NCBI GenBank assembly: GCA_035518875.1
Contig: DATIXD010000178.1
Span: 1-6,233, forward strand
DNA: 6,233 nucleotides
From: DATIXD01 sp035518875
GTDB taxonomy: Bacteria > Pseudomonadota > Gammaproteobacteria > Methylococcales > Methylococcaceae
Direction of reading: 5' to 3'
The notes beneath the pieces were generated by a model. The model ran no database searches and was not told the origin of the DNA. It saw nothing but the letters and a program-made list of their open reading frames with translations. Both the position numbers and the translations under genes were made by a program. Of this stretch, positions 4,855 to 6,233 are shown one piece after another; within the stretch, counting starts at the first letter, position 1; each line of letters starts with the position of its first letter.

Positions 4855-6129
4855 TTACATCAGCGCCGCGAAGGGCAGCACGGTCACTTCCTCGCCGGGC
4901 TCGACCGGACCGCTTTCGTGCGGGAGGATGATGAAGGCGTTGGCGAGGCTCATCGACCGCAAGATGCCCGAACCCTGCTTGCCCGCCGGTCGTACGCACC
5001 ACTCCCCCGCTTCGCCCGGTTCGATGATGCCGCGCTGGAATTCCGTGCGTCCGGGCTTCTTGCGCAGACGCGCCGTGGTTCTGGCCTTGAAGGTCGGCAC
5101 GATGGGACGCTCCGATAACCCCATGCGCCTTTCCAGTACCGGCAGGACGAAGTGGTAAAACGTGACCATCACCGCCACCGGATTGCCCGGCAGGCCGAAC
5201 ACGGTGCTTTCGCCGATTTGGCCGAAGGCGATGGGGCGTCCCGGCTTGATGGCCACTTTCCAGAACCGAACCTCGCCGATTTCCGCCAAAATCTGCTTGA
5301 CATAGTCGGCCTCGCCGACCGAAACACCGCCCGAGGTGATGACGACATCGGCCTGATCGGCTGCTCCGATCAGCGCAGTCTTCAGCCGCTCCGGCTGATC
5401 GGGGCATATGCCCAGGTCGGATACCCGAACGCCGAGGCGCTTGAACGCGGCGGTCAGGGTGTAGCGATTGCTGTCGTACACACAACCTGCATCCAGCGCT
5501 TGGCCGATGCCGCGGATTTCATCTCCGGTGGATAGCAGCGCGACCCGCAGCCTTCGCTTGACCCGAACCTCTCCCCTGCCCAGGGAGGCGATCAGGCCGA
5601 TATCGGCGGGCGTCAAATAACGCCCCGCCCTGAGGATGGTCTCGCCGCGCCGAATGTCCTCGCCGGCGTGGCGCACGTTGTCGCCGGGCTGGTAACGATC
5701 GCTTATGCGGATGAAAGACCCTAGCGTTTCGACGTGTTCCTGCATCAACACCGTGTCGGCTCCTTCCGGCAAGGCCGCGCCGGTCATGATGCGCAGGGCT
5801 TGGCCGCCTTGCAGAACCGCCGGATAAGGCCTGCCCGCCAGTGTCAGACCGACCACGGGCAGTTCGGCGATCCCGCCGGGATCGGGCAAATCCGCGGCGC
5901 GCACCGCATAACCGTCGACCGCCGAATTGCTATGGGCCGGCACGTCGAAGGGCGCGACGATGGCCTCGTGCAAAGCCCGCCCGACCGCATCCCCGATATC
6001 GATCTGCTCAAATCCGCAAATCGGGCACACTGTCTCGAGCATCGCGGCCAGTGCCGCGTCGACACGCAGACTGCCGATCTCGCTATCATCGACGCAACTC
6101 GTTTGGGTGCTTGGCGAAGTCAGGTTCAT
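4855..6129 (-). CDS. moeA: Molybdopterin molybdenumtransferase MoeA
   Basis: This 424-residue protein has the length and motif order of bacterial MoeA, which inserts molybdate into adenylated molybdopterin in the cytoplasm to finish the molybdenum cofactor. Visible motifs are NSAVDGYAVR (68-77), RIMTGAALPEGADTV (113-127), GEDIRRGE (156-163), the MoCF-domain segments LLSTGDE (198-204), SGGVSVGEADYVK (266-278), AIKPGRPIAFG (293-303) and GLPGNPVAVMVTFY (312-325), and a C-terminal domain IV with LRKKPGRTEFQRG (355-367). The start at 6129 is chosen by family length. It lacks a good Shine-Dalgarno sequence, whereas an in-frame ATG at 6219, adding 30 residues, is preceded by a GGGGAGGG run, so the start is open. 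An unusual CPICG (35-39) lies in the poorly conserved N-terminal part. The gene converges on ftsH and has no visible pathway link to it. A close MoeA paralogue remains possible, but the family call is firm. Confidence 0.95.
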   Translation of the reverse strand: MNLTSPSTQTSCVDDSEIGSLRVDAALAAMLETVCPICGFEQIDIGDAVGRALHEAIVAPFDVPAHSNSAVDGYAVRAADLPDPGGIAELPVVGLTLAGRPYPAVLQGGQALRIMTGAALPEGADTVLMQEHVETLGSFIRISDRYQPGDNVRHAGEDIRRGETILRAGRYLTPADIGLIASLGRGEVRVKRRLRVALLSTGDEIRGIGQALDAGCVYDSNRYTLTAAFKRLGVRVSDLGICPDQPERLKTALIGAADQADVVITSGGVSVGEADYVKQILAEIGEVRFWKVAIKPGRPIAFGQIGESTVFGLPGNPVAVMVTFYHFVLPVLERRMGLSERPIVPTFKARTTARLRKKPGRTEFQRGIIEPGEAGEWCVRPAGKQGSGILRSMSLANAFIILPHESGPVEPGEEVTVLPFAALM

Positions 6130-6233
6130 GGTGTGGTGTTTACCGATTGATTCAAGGATGGATGACGCAATGGTACTATCCCTCCCATATGCGCGACAGA
6201 CGAATCCCGCCGGAATCATCGCCCTCCCCTCGA
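6130..6233. other. Upstream region of moeA at the window edge; no supported gene
   Basis: This 104-bp stretch should contain the moeA promoter on the minus strand, but I see no convincing -35/-10 pair. On the plus strand an ATG at 6189 opens a frame to the window end (MRDRRIPPESSPSPR), preceded by a weak TTCAAG (6151-6156) and TACTAT (6174-6179) at 17-bp spacing. This could be the first codons of a divergent gene with almost no leader, but it is too short to support. A CATATG at 6186-6191 gives an ATG on both strands. Confidence 0.3.

Noticed and set aside
4421..5485. 354-codon open frame on the minus strand spanning the ends of ftsH and moeA
   Set aside because: It overlaps two well-supported genes in other frames and its translation has shadow composition without domains.

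Overview
The window is a GC-rich, densely coded stretch of bacterial chromosome. It looks like a methylotroph or methanotroph, most likely a Methylococcaceae-type gammaproteobacterium. That call is inference: it rests on an MtdA-type methylene-tetrahydrofolate/tetrahydromethanopterin dehydrogenase next to an FchA-type methenyl-tetrahydrofolate cyclohydrolase, a pair typical of C1-assimilating bacteria, with a rubredoxin and rubredoxin reductase alongside. No rRNA, tRNA, insertion sequence, CRISPR array or phage gene was seen.

Layout. On the minus strand, 1-304 is the N-terminal part of a flavin-dependent rubredoxin reductase that runs off the left edge, and 350-523 is a complete rubredoxin. 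Between rubredoxin and mtdA lies about 167 bp without a gene, packed with consecutive hairpin-forming inverted repeats. mtdA (691-1548, minus) is divergent from fchA (1749-2372, plus). The 200 bp between them holds a ribosome binding site for each gene, a perfect TATAAT on the fchA side and a 12-bp perfect GC palindrome. Downstream of fchA on the plus strand come a small four-helix membrane protein of unknown function (2378-2797) and a 647-residue FtsH-type AAA+ zinc protease (2873-4816). A convergent moeA (4855-6129, minus) closes the window. The last 104 bp (6130-6233) are the upstream region of moeA, with possible but unproven starts on both strands.

How they work together. MtdA and FchA catalyse consecutive steps interconverting methylene-, methenyl- and formyl-tetrahydrofolate, so their divergent arrangement allows joint control from one intergenic region. 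Rubredoxin and its reductase form an NAD(P)H-to-rubredoxin electron transfer pair. The FtsH paralogue would handle membrane protein quality control, and MoeA inserts molybdenum into molybdopterin, which would be needed for enzymes such as formate dehydrogenase.

I see no clear novel multi-gene system. The items most worth a second look are the hairpin cluster at 536-694, the FtsH with a 50-residue N-terminal extension and an altered Walker A loop, and the uncharacterised membrane protein between fchA and ftsH.
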